A stretch of DNA of 35,142 bases, taken from NCBI GenBank assembly GCA_007134885.1, contig SLJX01000015.1, positions 1-35,142 of the forward strand, given 5' to 3'. The notes under the pieces were generated by a model that searched no databases, was not told the DNA's origin, and worked only from the letters and a program-made list of their open reading frames with translations. The translations under genes were made by a program, and so were the position numbers. Source of the DNA: Halanaerobiaceae bacterium. GTDB lineage: Bacteria > Bacillota > Halanaerobiia > Halanaerobiales > Halarsenatibacteraceae. Shown one piece after another: positions 14,883 to 23,037 of this stretch. Within the stretch, counting starts at the first letter, position 1. Each line of letters opens with the position of its first letter.

Positions 14883-15626
14883 ATGTTAGAAAAAAATCAA
14901 AAAATTATGAGTGTCACCAAACCAGAAGGCGATGGTGCTAAGGTTAAACGGCTTTTTCCCACCAATAATTATGACAGTCTGGACCCCTTTGTCCTGCTGG
15001 ATCAATTTTTTGTAGAACCCCCCAATGAATTTGCCCCCCACGAACATCGGGGCTTTGAGGCGGTTACCTACATGTTAGAGGGCTCCTTCTGGCACAGGGA
15101 CAACCAGGGAAATGAAGCTGAAGTTCAGGCCGGCGGCGTCCAGGCCTTTAATGCCGGCAGCGGGATTGTTCATTCCGAGTCACCCGGCGAAGGGGATCTG
15201 AGCAGGGGTATTCAGCTCTGGGTAAATATCCCCCGTAAGGAAAAGAATTCCGAACCCTATTACCACCGGATTCCAGCCGAGGAGGTCCCGGAGCAGAAGC
15301 AGGAGAGTTTAAAGGTCAGGACCATTGCTGGTCCCGGAGCAGATCTGGAGCTGATAGCCGATGTTATTTTTCAGGATGTTGAAATTGCTGAAGGAGGCTG
15401 CTTTAATGTTCAGTTGAGCAACAATCATCAGGGGATAATTTTTGTTATTGCCGGAGAGATTCAGGCCGGAGAGCCAGGAGAACAGCTTAAGGAAGATGAA
15501 GGTTATCTGCTGTCAGCTGGCAGCACTCTGGAGATCAGGTCTCTCTCCCCTGAGGCCAGATTTATTTTTCTGGCCGGAGAGCCCCTGGGAGATCCCATCA
15601 GAATCAGAGGTTCCTTTGTAGAATAA
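14883..15626 (+). CDS. Pirin family protein
   Basis: This 247-residue bicupin protein has the conserved N-terminal cupin and all four pirin metal ligands in order: H53 and H55 (APHEHRGFE), H97 and E99 (GIVHSES). Bacterial pirins bind Fe or another metal; some are quercetin dioxygenases and others regulate central metabolism enzymes. The second cupin (about 150-240) is more degenerate, as usual. GGAGGTGGAG lies 6 nt before the ATG. The gene starts a run of plus-strand genes (pirin, nagA, larE, methyltransferase, amidohydrolase, peptidase) with gaps of 30-100 bp, but I see no functional link among them. The actual activity is not predictable. Confidence 0.9.
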   Translation: MLEKNQKIMSVTKPEGDGAKVKRLFPTNNYDSLDPFVLLDQFFVEPPNEFAPHEHRGFEAVTYMLEGSFWHRDNQGNEAEVQAGGVQAFNAGSGIVHSESPGEGDLSRGIQLWVNIPRKEKNSEPYYHRIPAEEVPEQKQESLKVRTIAGPGADLELIADVIFQDVEIAEGGCFNVQLSNNHQGIIFVIAGEIQAGEPGEQLKEDEGYLLSAGSTLEIRSLSPEARFIFLAGEPLGDPIRIRGSFVE

Positions 15627-15722
15627 TCCTGGAAGCAAAGGGAGACTGCCGGTATTAATTGTTTTTTCTGAATCGGCAGGTGGTGGACTTTGAACAAACT
15701 GAATTCAGGAAAGGAAATAGTT

Positions 15723-16901
15723 ATGCCGATATTATTTGAAAGAGCCGGACTGATTCATCCCGATATTTATCCTGATGAGGGCTGGCTATTTATTCAAGAG
15801 GAAAAAATAAAAGATTTTGGTTGTGGTCAGCCTCCGGCAGAATTGAGAGATGTTGTGACAGGAAAGGTAAGCCAGGTGGATCTTAAAGGAAACCTGCTGG
15901 GGCCGGGCTGGATAGATATTCATATTCATGGTGCCCGGGGGCATGATATTATGGATGGCAGCCGGCAGGCCCTGGCTGCCATCTCGGATTTTAAGCTTCA
16001 GCAGGGGGTAACGGGTTTTCTGGCTACCCCGCTGACAGCGGGTCCGGAGAAAATTGCCCGGGTTTTGCAAAGTATCAGGAAATATACCCGGGAAAATCCC
16101 AGCTCGAATCTGCTGGGAGTCCATCTGGAGGGCCCCTTTTTGAACCGGGAGAGGGCTGGTGCTCAGAATCCTGAGCATATCAGAAATTTCTCCCGGGAGA
16201 TATTTCAGCGCTGGCTTGCTATTCTGGGAAAGAGTTTGAAAATCGTTACCCTGGCCCCGGAAAGACCGGGGGCCGAGAAACTACTGGAGGTTTTGCAGCA
16301 AAAGGGAATAGTGGCAGCGGCCGGTCACACCAGGGCTGATTATGACACCATGCAGCAGGCCTTCAGCCGGGGTATTTCTCATGCCAGCCATCTCTTTAAC
16401 GGCATGCTGAGCCTGCACCACCGCCAGCCCGGGACTGTCGGGGCTTTTTTGGATAATTGTCAGGCTACCGTGGAACTGATAGCAGATGGTATTCATCTCC
16501 ATCCTGCAATTCTGCGGTTGGTAACCCGGGTCAAGCCCCGGGATAAGGTAATTCTGGTGACAGATGCCATGAGGGCTGCCGGAATGCCGGAGGGCCTCTA
16601 TGAACTGGGCGGCCTTGAGGTAGAAATTGCTGGAGGAGAAGCCCGTCTGGCTGACTCCGGTCAATTGGCCGGCAGCACCATAACCATGAAGGAAGCAGTT
16701 AAAAAAATTTTTCAGGAGACAGAGCTGACTCTTCCAGAAGCCTGGAGGCTGGCCAGCCTGAACCCTGCTGAAAGGATTGGACTGGCAGAGAGCACCGGAA
16801 GCCTGGCAGTTGGGAAAAGGGCTGATCTAGTAATTATGTCACCTGACTGGAAAATTGAAGCGGTCTGGCAACGGGGAGTTTTATCTGCTGGAAATATTTG
16901 A
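15723..16901 (+). CDS. nagA: N-acetylglucosamine-6-phosphate deacetylase
   Basis: This is a 392-residue amidohydrolase that converts GlcNAc-6-phosphate to glucosamine-6-phosphate and acetate in cell wall and chitin sugar recycling. Motifs are GWIDIHIHGARGHD (an HxH), GVHLEGPFLN with the metal-binding glutamate, AAGHTRADYD and ASHLFNGM with metal-binding histidines, and VTDAMRAAG with the catalytic aspartate. These are the NagA-specific blocks. ATG 15723 follows AGGAAAGGAAAT at normal spacing. An in-frame TTG at 15690 is possible but its GGTGG site is only 3 nt away. No nagB or transporter is adjacent, so the pathway is scattered. Confidence 0.92.
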   Translation: MPILFERAGLIHPDIYPDEGWLFIQEEKIKDFGCGQPPAELRDVVTGKVSQVDLKGNLLGPGWIDIHIHGARGHDIMDGSRQALAAISDFKLQQGVTGFLATPLTAGPEKIARVLQSIRKYTRENPSSNLLGVHLEGPFLNRERAGAQNPEHIRNFSREIFQRWLAILGKSLKIVTLAPERPGAEKLLEVLQQKGIVAAAGHTRADYDTMQQAFSRGISHASHLFNGMLSLHHRQPGTVGAFLDNCQATVELIADGIHLHPAILRLVTRVKPRDKVILVTDAMRAAGMPEGLYELGGLEVEIAGGEARLADSGQLAGSTITMKEAVKKIFQETELTLPEAWRLASLNPAERIGLAESTGSLAVGKRADLVIMSPDWKIEAVWQRGVLSAGNI

Positions 16902-16996
16902 TATCATTAAAGCGCTGGAAGCTAAATAGTAAAATAGCAGAAAACTATAGATTTTTAGAACCTGAAGAATTTATTCTGATAACTGGAGGAAAGATA

Positions 16997-17848
16997 ATGC
17001 CTGACAAGATAGACCTTGTCTTTGAGGATTCTGACTTAGAGAAAAAATATGAGAAACTGAATAATATTTTGGCTGAGATGGAGAGCGCTGCGGTAGCCTT
17101 TTCCGGTGGAGTGGACAGCACCCTGCTTTTAAAGGCAGCGTGGGACCAGTTGGGCGATAAGGTGGTTGCAGTAACTTCCAAATCAGAGACCTATCCCCAG
17201 GAACAGCTGGAGGAATCCCGTAAAATAGCCGATGAAATCGGAGTCGAACAGGTTTTGCTCCACACCGAAGAGCTGGCCAGTGAGGACTTTGCCAGCAATC
17301 CCCCTGACCGCTGTTACCACTGCAAAAAGGAGCTTTTTACCTCGGTACTGGAGGTGGCCCGGGAGCGGGAGCTGGAATATGTGCTGGATGGTTCCAACTA
17401 TGATGATTTGGATGATTATCGCCCCGGGCTGAAAGCTCTTAAGGAACTGGGTATCAGAAGCCCTCTGCTGGAAGCCAAGCTGACCAAGGATGATATTCGC
17501 AGGCTGTCAGAAAAGCTGGGTTTGCCGACCTGGAACAAAGCCAGCTTTGCCTGCCTGTCCTCTCGTTTTCCTTACGGGGATAAAATCACCCGGGATAAGC
17601 TTCTCAGGGTTGACAGGGCTGAAAAATTTCTCAGAAAACTGGACCTGCAGCAGCTAAGGGTTCGCCATCATGATAGCCACACGGCCCGAATAGAAACCAA
17701 ACCTCAGGATATGCAGTTATTTCTGGAAAGAAGGGAGGAGATTGTGGCGAAATTTAAAGAACTGGGTTATACTTATATTACCCTGGACCTGGAAGGATAT
17801 CGCACTGGCAGCATGAATGAAGTTCTGTCAGAAGAACTCAAAGCTTGA
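16997..17848 (+). CDS. larE: LarE-type ATP-dependent sacrificial sulfur transferase
   Basis: This 283-residue PP-loop protein (SGGVDST, about 36-42) adenylates pyridinium dicarboxylate mononucleotide and converts carboxylates to thiocarboxylates while building the nickel-pincer nucleotide cofactor. LarE blocks are DRCYHCKKELF, DGSNYDDLDDYRPGL and KASFACLSSRFPYG. Three cysteines (C106, C109, C186) form a CxxC...C set. This matches the LarE subgroup reported to bind a 4Fe-4S cluster rather than relying on one sacrificial cysteine (knowledge of the family, not proof). ATG 16997 follows GGAGGA; upstream in-frame codons back to 16898 overlap nothing and look untranslated. No larB, larC or lactate racemase (larA) is nearby, so the user of the cofactor is unknown. 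Confidence 0.88.
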   Translation: MPDKIDLVFEDSDLEKKYEKLNNILAEMESAAVAFSGGVDSTLLLKAAWDQLGDKVVAVTSKSETYPQEQLEESRKIADEIGVEQVLLHTEELASEDFASNPPDRCYHCKKELFTSVLEVARERELEYVLDGSNYDDLDDYRPGLKALKELGIRSPLLEAKLTKDDIRRLSEKLGLPTWNKASFACLSSRFPYGDKITRDKLLRVDRAEKFLRKLDLQQLRVRHHDSHTARIETKPQDMQLFLERREEIVAKFKELGYTYITLDLEGYRTGSMNEVLSEELKA

Positions 17849-17881
17849 CTGTGAGAAGACACTCATCAGGAGGTGGTTGAG

Positions 17882-18481
17882 GTGACTCAGGTATTTAATC
17901 CTGCTCAGCGAGACAAACTGCACTCTGACAACAGGAAGAAATCTCTGCCGGCCAAAAAGATACTGACAGCCTGCGGTCTTGGAGAGGATAAAGTTTTTCT
18001 GGATGTGGGTTGCGGCAATGGTTATTTTTCCCTGCCAGCAGCTGAGATTGTCGGTCCTGGGGGTGAAGTCCATGCCTTTGATATCTCCAGCCAGATGCTG
18101 GAGGATTTACAGGGAAGAGCTGAAGCCCAACAAATTGAAAACCTCAAACTCTATCAGGTAAATAATAGCGGGGTTTGTGAAGGTAATATTCAGGGTGAAC
18201 TGGCCGACAGCGGAGATATGATGCTGATGGCAAATTTGCTGCATGAGGTCAGTAACCTTCCGAAATTTATCCAGTATTATCTTGACTTTTTAAAAGATCA
18301 GGGCAGGCTGATTGTAATTGACTGGAGGAAAAAAGAAATGGAAACAGGCCCGGATTATCAGCATCGACTGGCAGTGGACACCGTGCAGAACCTGCTCAGA
18401 GAAGCTGACCTTGAGCTGGAATACAGCCGAATTTTAAATGATAAATATTATCTGATTGTAGCCGATAAAAAATCCCGGTAG
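17882..18481 (+). CDS. Class I SAM-dependent methyltransferase
   Basis: This is a 199-residue Rossmann-fold methyltransferase. Motif I is FLDVGCGNGYFSLPAAE, the acidic end of strand 2 is VHAFDIS (D of motif II), and MLMANLLHEV is the motif IV-like segment. LHEV and the overall length resemble UbiE/Methyltransf_11-type enzymes and the arsenite methyltransferase-like superfamily, but no cysteine triad for arsenic is present. The substrate is unknown. GTG at 17882 lies just after AGGAGGTGG; the GTG at 17873 is inside that site. It starts 33 bp after larE and may be cotranscribed with it. Confidence 0.85.
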   Translation: MTQVFNPAQRDKLHSDNRKKSLPAKKILTACGLGEDKVFLDVGCGNGYFSLPAAEIVGPGGEVHAFDISSQMLEDLQGRAEAQQIENLKLYQVNNSGVCEGNIQGELADSGDMMLMANLLHEVSNLPKFIQYYLDFLKDQGRLIVIDWRKKEMETGPDYQHRLAVDTVQNLLREADLELEYSRILNDKYYLIVADKKSR

Positions 18482-18527
18482 TAATCTAACTCTGGAATCT
18501 GTTTGGCGGGAGTGAGGGGGAATCTTG

Positions 18528-19946
18528 TTGCAGCTGGATCTGATAATTTATGATACTGAATTGCTGACCATGGAAGATGGAGGAGTAGGCTATTTAGCTG
18601 ATGCTGCTCTAGGCATTAAAGGTGATAAAATTGCGGTTGTTGGTAATACAGAGAAAATTCTGGCCGGGCATCAGGCTGACCGCTTGCTGGAGGGTAAGAA
18701 TCTGCTGGTGATGCCAGGCCTAATTGATGCTCATATTCATACCGGGATAGCTCTGTTGCGGGGTCTGGCCCAGGATATTAGCGGCTGGATGGAGGAAGGG
18801 CTCTGGCCCTTTTCCCGCCAACTGGACCGGGAGGCCCGGGAGGCAGGAACGGCCCTCAATATTATGGAAGCAGTTCGGAATGGAACAACCCTGCTGGCTG
18901 ATTTTGGCAGCAACCTGGAGGGAATGGTGAAGTGGCATCGGCGAATCGGGACCAGGGCTCTGCTTTCGAAAACCATCAATGAACTGGACAGCAGCAGTGA
19001 AATTATTCCGGGTGAGCTCTATCCCTTTGACCACAGGAAGGGAGAGGAGGATCTGGCTGAGGCTCTGACCTGGATAGAAAAAGAAGAACTGCCAGAGCGT
19101 ATCAGTTTTTTTCTTGGACCTCAGGCTCCTGATATGTTATCGCTAGAGCTGCTTAAAAAGATCTATGATCTGGCTGGAAAACTGGAGACCGGAATTCATA
19201 TGCATGTAGCGCAAGGAGAGCGGGAACATCGCCAGATGAGGATGCGATATAACAGCCGCACCATTCCCTGGCTGGCCCGGGAGGGCCTGCTGAACTCCAA
19301 ACTCAATGCCGTACATCTGACTGAGGCTACTCCGGAGGAAACCCGGCTTTTAGCCAGGAGCGGAGCTGGCCTGACAGTCTGCTCGGGAAGTATAGGTATT
19401 ATTGACGGGCAGGTTCCTCCCCTGCAGGAGTTTTTAGAAGTAGCTGATCGAGCTGCCCTGGGTTCGGATCAGGCTCCGGGCAATAACTGCAACAATATGT
19501 TTAATGAAATGAAATTGACCGCTCTCTTTAACAAGATCCGGAATGAGAGTCCGCTGCCCCTGCCGGCCTGGAAGGTCCTTCGGCTGGCTACCATTGAAGC
19601 TGCTGGCTGCCTGGGGCTGGGAGATAAAGTCGGTTCCCTTACTCCAGGTAAATTTGCTGATTTAATTACCATTGACCTGAAGGAAATCAATCTTTCTCCC
19701 GTTATTCGTCATCCTCTCCGTAACCTGGTGCCCAATCTGGTTTACTCGGCCAGAGGAAGTGAAGTGCGGGATGTGATGGTGGCTGGTCGCTTCATATTCC
19801 GGAAGGGCCGGATGGTTACTGTTGAGGAAGAAGAGATCCTTAAGCAGGCAGATAGCGCAGCAGCCAGGATAATGGAACGGGTGGATGAGGAAAGACTGGC
19901 CCGGCTCTCCCCGCTATATCAGGCTCAGCGGGAGGGGAAACTGTAA
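18528..19946 (+). CDS. Amidohydrolase of the ATZ/TRZ (MTA/SAH deaminase-like) family
   Basis: This 472-residue TIM-barrel metal hydrolase is related to 5-methylthioadenosine/S-adenosylhomocysteine deaminases and other aminohydrolases. Metal ligands are visible in PGLIDAHIHTG (HxH), IHMHVAQGEREH (His), NAVHLTEA (His) and ALGSDQAPGNNCNNMFNEM (Asp). The S-D-Q-A-P-G-N-N version differs from the usual SDG..SNN of MTA/SAH deaminases, so another substrate such as a purine, cytosine or guanidine compound is quite possible. Two adjacent TTG codons (18525 and 18528) follow GAGGGGG; the second has better spacing. It follows the methyltransferase by 46 bp, which would fit recycling of S-adenosylhomocysteine, but this is only suggestive. 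Confidence 0.82.
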   Translation: MQLDLIIYDTELLTMEDGGVGYLADAALGIKGDKIAVVGNTEKILAGHQADRLLEGKNLLVMPGLIDAHIHTGIALLRGLAQDISGWMEEGLWPFSRQLDREAREAGTALNIMEAVRNGTTLLADFGSNLEGMVKWHRRIGTRALLSKTINELDSSSEIIPGELYPFDHRKGEEDLAEALTWIEKEELPERISFFLGPQAPDMLSLELLKKIYDLAGKLETGIHMHVAQGEREHRQMRMRYNSRTIPWLAREGLLNSKLNAVHLTEATPEETRLLARSGAGLTVCSGSIGIIDGQVPPLQEFLEVADRAALGSDQAPGNNCNNMFNEMKLTALFNKIRNESPLPLPAWKVLRLATIEAAGCLGLGDKVGSLTPGKFADLITIDLKEINLSPVIRHPLRNLVPNLVYSARGSEVRDVMVAGRFIFRKGRMVTVEEEEILKQADSAAARIMERVDEERLARLSPLYQAQREGKL

Positions 19947-20008
19947 AAAGAATTTGGTAATGTTAAAAGATCTATGAAAAACTGGATTGAGATTGGGAGG
20001 GTGGCAGA

Positions 20009-21550
20009 ATGAGAAAAATAATGGCTGGACTGATGATTTCCCTGATTATTCTGACTGCCCTGTATTTTTCAACCTCTCCTGGAGAAAACCCGGTTACAAT
20101 TTTTGTGCTGGACAGCGGTTTCAGTCCGGTGGTGAGAGAGGGAAGCGGACGTGCCCTGAGGGCACTGCCTGGCCACGGCCAGCTGGTGCTGGAAATAGTT
20201 TCCGATACCAAGAGAAGGGCTCCGGCGGAGCTCTATACCCTGGAGGTTGTTCCGGGACCGGGGGAAAGCTCCCGGCAGAGCCTGAAAAATCAGCTGAGAA
20301 GGGTCCGGGATTATGCTCGCAGTAATCAAGAAACCCGGGTTTTCGTTAATATCAGTCTGGCCTTCTGGGGAGAGGATGAAGAGGAAAGAAGATTATTTCA
20401 GGAACTTCAGCAGTCCGGGGTTATTGTGGTGGCTGCTGCTGGCAATACCGGCGATAATCAGGTGGCCTATCCAGCCCGTTACAGTTCGGTGCTGGCTGTC
20501 ACAGCAGCCGGCTCTCGGGGCCGGGAAACTTATGCCAGCTATGGTGAGGAGGTTGATCTGGCAGCCTCGGGAGATGTGACCCGATATCTCCCGGCTGAGT
20601 TCAGCTCCTATTCTTTAAACCCTTACCGCTCCACCGGAACCTCCTTTGCCGCCCCCCGGGTGGTGGGAGGACTGGCGGAGGTGGCTGCCAGTCTTGGTCT
20701 GGAGACTTCTTCTGCTGAATTGATTGATCAGGCTCTTGATTTTGCCTCTCCCATTGATGATCCTCTTTATGAGGAGAATCTGCTGGGAGCCGGCTTCTTC
20801 GAAAGAGAAAAACTGCTGCGTTCTCTGGCTCCGGGGAGCTACTGGCATACCAGAATATTCTATCTCCTGCTGGTAAACCTGGCACTCCTTCTGCTGGCTG
20901 GAGGAAAAACTTTTCAGCAGAGGAGGTTTTCCCGTTCTCTGGCCGGAGCGGAATCGGTTCAAAGGCTTGTCAAGCTGGCAGGTCAGGCCGGAGAAAAACA
21001 CTGGCCCCAAATTGAAGCAAAGCTGAAGAGTATGTCCGAGCAGGAGAAGAGAAATTTTGCCCGGCAGAGCTTTAAACTCGAGGCTGACAGTGCTATCCTG
21101 CAAAATTACTGGCAGCAGCAGGAAGAGGAGTTTTTAGCAGAGACACTGGCTGAAATTTTACCCCGGAGAGAAACAGACCCTGAAAAACTGGCAGAAAAGG
21201 TAGGTGCTGCTGCTCCCCGGCAGGCATCGCGCCTGGCTTCAAGCCTGAAAGAAGAGGAATTTTTTCAGAGTATTTCCCCTGATACCAGCAGTAAAATTCT
21301 TCGGTTCAAGCTGGCCCTACTGCTGGCAAGCAGTAGATACAGTCAGGCTCAAAAACTAGCCCGGGAGATATTGCAAAAAAGCCAGCAGGTCTGGGCGCTC
21401 TATTATGCTCTCTATGCCCTGCAGGAAATCGGGCTGGAAGGTTTAGATAATTCTGAACTGGAAAGGATTCTGGATGGAATTCTGGCAGGACCCGAGCCTC
21501 TTCTGCGTCAGGAAGCCAGAAAGTTAAAGAAAAGGCTAACCCAGCCGTAA
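20009..21550 (+). CDS. Membrane-anchored subtilisin-like serine protease (S8) with helical C-terminal tail
   Basis: This 513-residue protein starts with a hydrophobic signal anchor (about 5-21), followed immediately by a subtilase domain. The catalytic residues are D35 (IFVLDSGF), H56 (PGHGQLV), the oxyanion N146 (VAAAGNTGD) and S212 (STGTSFAAP). There is no room for the usual I9 prodomain, since the catalytic Asp is only about 12 residues beyond the anchor. A second transmembrane segment (about 282-298, YLLLVNLALLLLAGG) is followed by about 210 mostly helical residues, rich in Leu/Ala/Glu, resembling HEAT/TPR-like repeats. The likely topology places the protease outside and the helical tail in the cytoplasm. 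GGGAGGGTGG precedes the ATG. The target is unknown. Confidence 0.82.
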   Translation: MRKIMAGLMISLIILTALYFSTSPGENPVTIFVLDSGFSPVVREGSGRALRALPGHGQLVLEIVSDTKRRAPAELYTLEVVPGPGESSRQSLKNQLRRVRDYARSNQETRVFVNISLAFWGEDEEERRLFQELQQSGVIVVAAAGNTGDNQVAYPARYSSVLAVTAAGSRGRETYASYGEEVDLAASGDVTRYLPAEFSSYSLNPYRSTGTSFAAPRVVGGLAEVAASLGLETSSAELIDQALDFASPIDDPLYEENLLGAGFFEREKLLRSLAPGSYWHTRIFYLLLVNLALLLLAGGKTFQQRRFSRSLAGAESVQRLVKLAGQAGEKHWPQIEAKLKSMSEQEKRNFARQSFKLEADSAILQNYWQQQEEEFLAETLAEILPRRETDPEKLAEKVGAAAPRQASRLASSLKEEEFFQSISPDTSSKILRFKLALLLASSRYSQAQKLAREILQKSQQVWALYYALYALQEIGLEGLDNSELERILDGILAGPEPLLRQEARKLKKRLTQP

Positions 21551-21555
21551 TCAGA

Positions 21556-21651
21556 GTATTAAGTAAAGGTGTTGTCGATTAATTCCGCCTTAAGCGTCTG
21601 ATACTGCTGAAACATCTTATCGTATTAAGTAAAGGTGTTGTCGATTAATTC
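21556..21651. repeat. Pair of identical 30-bp direct repeats separated by 36 bp
   Basis: GTATTAAGTAAAGGTGTTG followed by TCGATTAATTC occurs at 21556-21585 and again, identically, at 21622-21651. The intervening 36 bp are not repeated. Repeat and spacer lengths resemble a one-spacer CRISPR, but no cas gene or third repeat is visible. The rest of the gap 21551-21846 shows only a TTGACA at 21712-21717 without a well-placed -10. Confidence 0.85.
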
Positions 21652-21846
21652 AGTAAACAGGGTTATAGTAATATCAAATACCTGGCTTGGAATAAAGCCC
21701 CGGCAGGTAATTTGACAAATATATTCGGATGTTTTGCTGATAAAACCTTATTTAGCCTTTTTAGTTTTAATAATTCTCTAAGGAGAGCACAGAAATCACC
21801 ACTTTGAAACCTAATAACGTCAACAACTTAAGTGGAGGTGAAGCCG

Positions 21847-22401
21847 ATGAAGGCGATTGAACTGGGTCAAACAACTCTGGAGCTTGTTAAGGGTGATATT
21901 GCCAGCCAGGATGACCTGGAAGCGGTGGTAAATGCCGCCAATGCTCAACTGATGCCAGGCGGAGGAGTTGCGGGAGCTCTGCATAAAGCTGCCGGACCGG
22001 GCCTGGCGGAGGAGTGCCGTAAATATGCGCCGATCAATCCTGGCGAAGCAGTAATTACCGACGGCCATAAGCTTCCCAACAGTTATGTAATTCACTGCCT
22101 GGGACCGGTTTACGGCAGAGATAAGCCCGAGGAGAAACTGTTAAGAGATTGTTATCGGAAAGCTCTGGACCTGGCAATTGAGAAGGAGATTGACAGCCTG
22201 GGATTTCCCGCAATTTCGATGGGAGCCTTTGGTTATCCCCGGCAAGAGGCTTCCCGGATTGCCCTGAGCACTGTCAGGGACTATCTGGAAAGGGGAGTAG
22301 AGCTTGAAATTGTCCGGTTTGTGCTTTATACTCAGAAGGATTTAGACTTATTTGCCAGGCAGTTAGCCCGGCTGCAGGAAGGAGAGATGGAAAATGGCTA
22401 A
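21847..22401 (+). CDS. Macro-domain protein (ADP-ribose-type binding)
   Basis: This is a 184-residue single macro domain, the fold that binds ADP-ribose and removes O-acetyl or ADP-ribosyl groups. The family core is clear: VKGDIASQDDLEAVVNAANAQL with the ligand-binding D and NAAN, then GGGVAGALHKAAG, followed by GEAVITDGHKLP, YVIHCLGP and FPAISMGAFGYP. This resembles the MacroD/YmdB/TTHA0132-like group. ATG 21847 has GGAGGTGAA 6 nt upstream; a GTG at 21832 precedes that site. It overlaps the DJ-1/PfpI gene by 8 bp, so the two are translationally coupled. The enzyme could act on ADP-ribosylated proteins or DNA, or on O-acetyl-ADP-ribose. Confidence 0.88.
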   Translation: MKAIELGQTTLELVKGDIASQDDLEAVVNAANAQLMPGGGVAGALHKAAGPGLAEECRKYAPINPGEAVITDGHKLPNSYVIHCLGPVYGRDKPEEKLLRDCYRKALDLAIEKEIDSLGFPAISMGAFGYPRQEASRIALSTVRDYLERGVELEIVRFVLYTQKDLDLFARQLARLQEGEMENG

Positions 22402-22939
22402 AGTAATTGTGCCGCTGGCCCGGGGTTTTGAAGAGATTGAGGCAGTTACTGTTATTGATACTTTGAGAAGGGCTGAGCTGAAGGTGATCTGTGCCGGTCT
22501 TGATGAAATTACTGTCAGGGGTGCTCATGGCATAAAAATTGAGGCAGATCAGAGGTTTAAAAATATTAACCACCGGGTTTTTAACGGCCTGGTTCTTCCG
22601 GGAGGGATGCCCGGGGCAGAAAATCTCAGGCGGGAAGAAGCTATCCTGGCCCTGGTTCAGGAATTTGCTGCTCAGGAAAAGCTGGTAGCGGCTATCTGCG
22701 CTGCACCCCTGGTTTTGAAAGCTGCCGGGGTTCTGGATAAAGTTCGCTGCACCAGTTACCCCTCCTTTGCCGAGGAATTTTCTGCCTATAATTATCAGGA
22801 AAAGCCGGTGGTTAGAGATGGCAACATTATTACCTCCCGGGGACCGGGGACAGCTTTGCCCTTTGCCCTGGAAATCGTGGAATATTTTCAGGGAGAAGGT
22901 GTCAGGCAGGAGCTGGCTGAAAATATGCTGGCAAAATAA
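22394..22939 (+). CDS. DJ-1/PfpI family protein (YajL-like)
   Basis: This 181-residue protein has the full DJ-1 active site. The glutamate is in ARGFEEIEAVTVIDTLRRA (about residues 9-27), and the nucleophile elbow cysteine is in AAICAAPLVLKAAG (about C103). The GGMPGAENLR and TSYPSFAEE segments are also diagnostic of the YajL/DJ-1 branch rather than PfpI protease. Members act as glyoxalases or protein/nucleotide deglycases, or as oxidative stress chaperones. It starts inside the macro-domain gene (8-bp overlap), with AGGAAGGAG upstream. The neighbourhood hints at repair of modified nucleotides or proteins (inference). Confidence 0.88.
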   Translation: MAKVIVPLARGFEEIEAVTVIDTLRRAELKVICAGLDEITVRGAHGIKIEADQRFKNINHRVFNGLVLPGGMPGAENLRREEAILALVQEFAAQEKLVAAICAAPLVLKAAGVLDKVRCTSYPSFAEEFSAYNYQEKPVVRDGNIITSRGPGTALPFALEIVEYFQGEGVRQELAENMLAK

Positions 22940-23037
22940 GGGTTTATCTTCTGTGTTATCATTTTTTAAAATGCTTGGATTGGGTAACCCTGCCCTAAAA
23001 TCTCAAATTTGTACTCCGGAGGAGCATGGAGGTTTGC

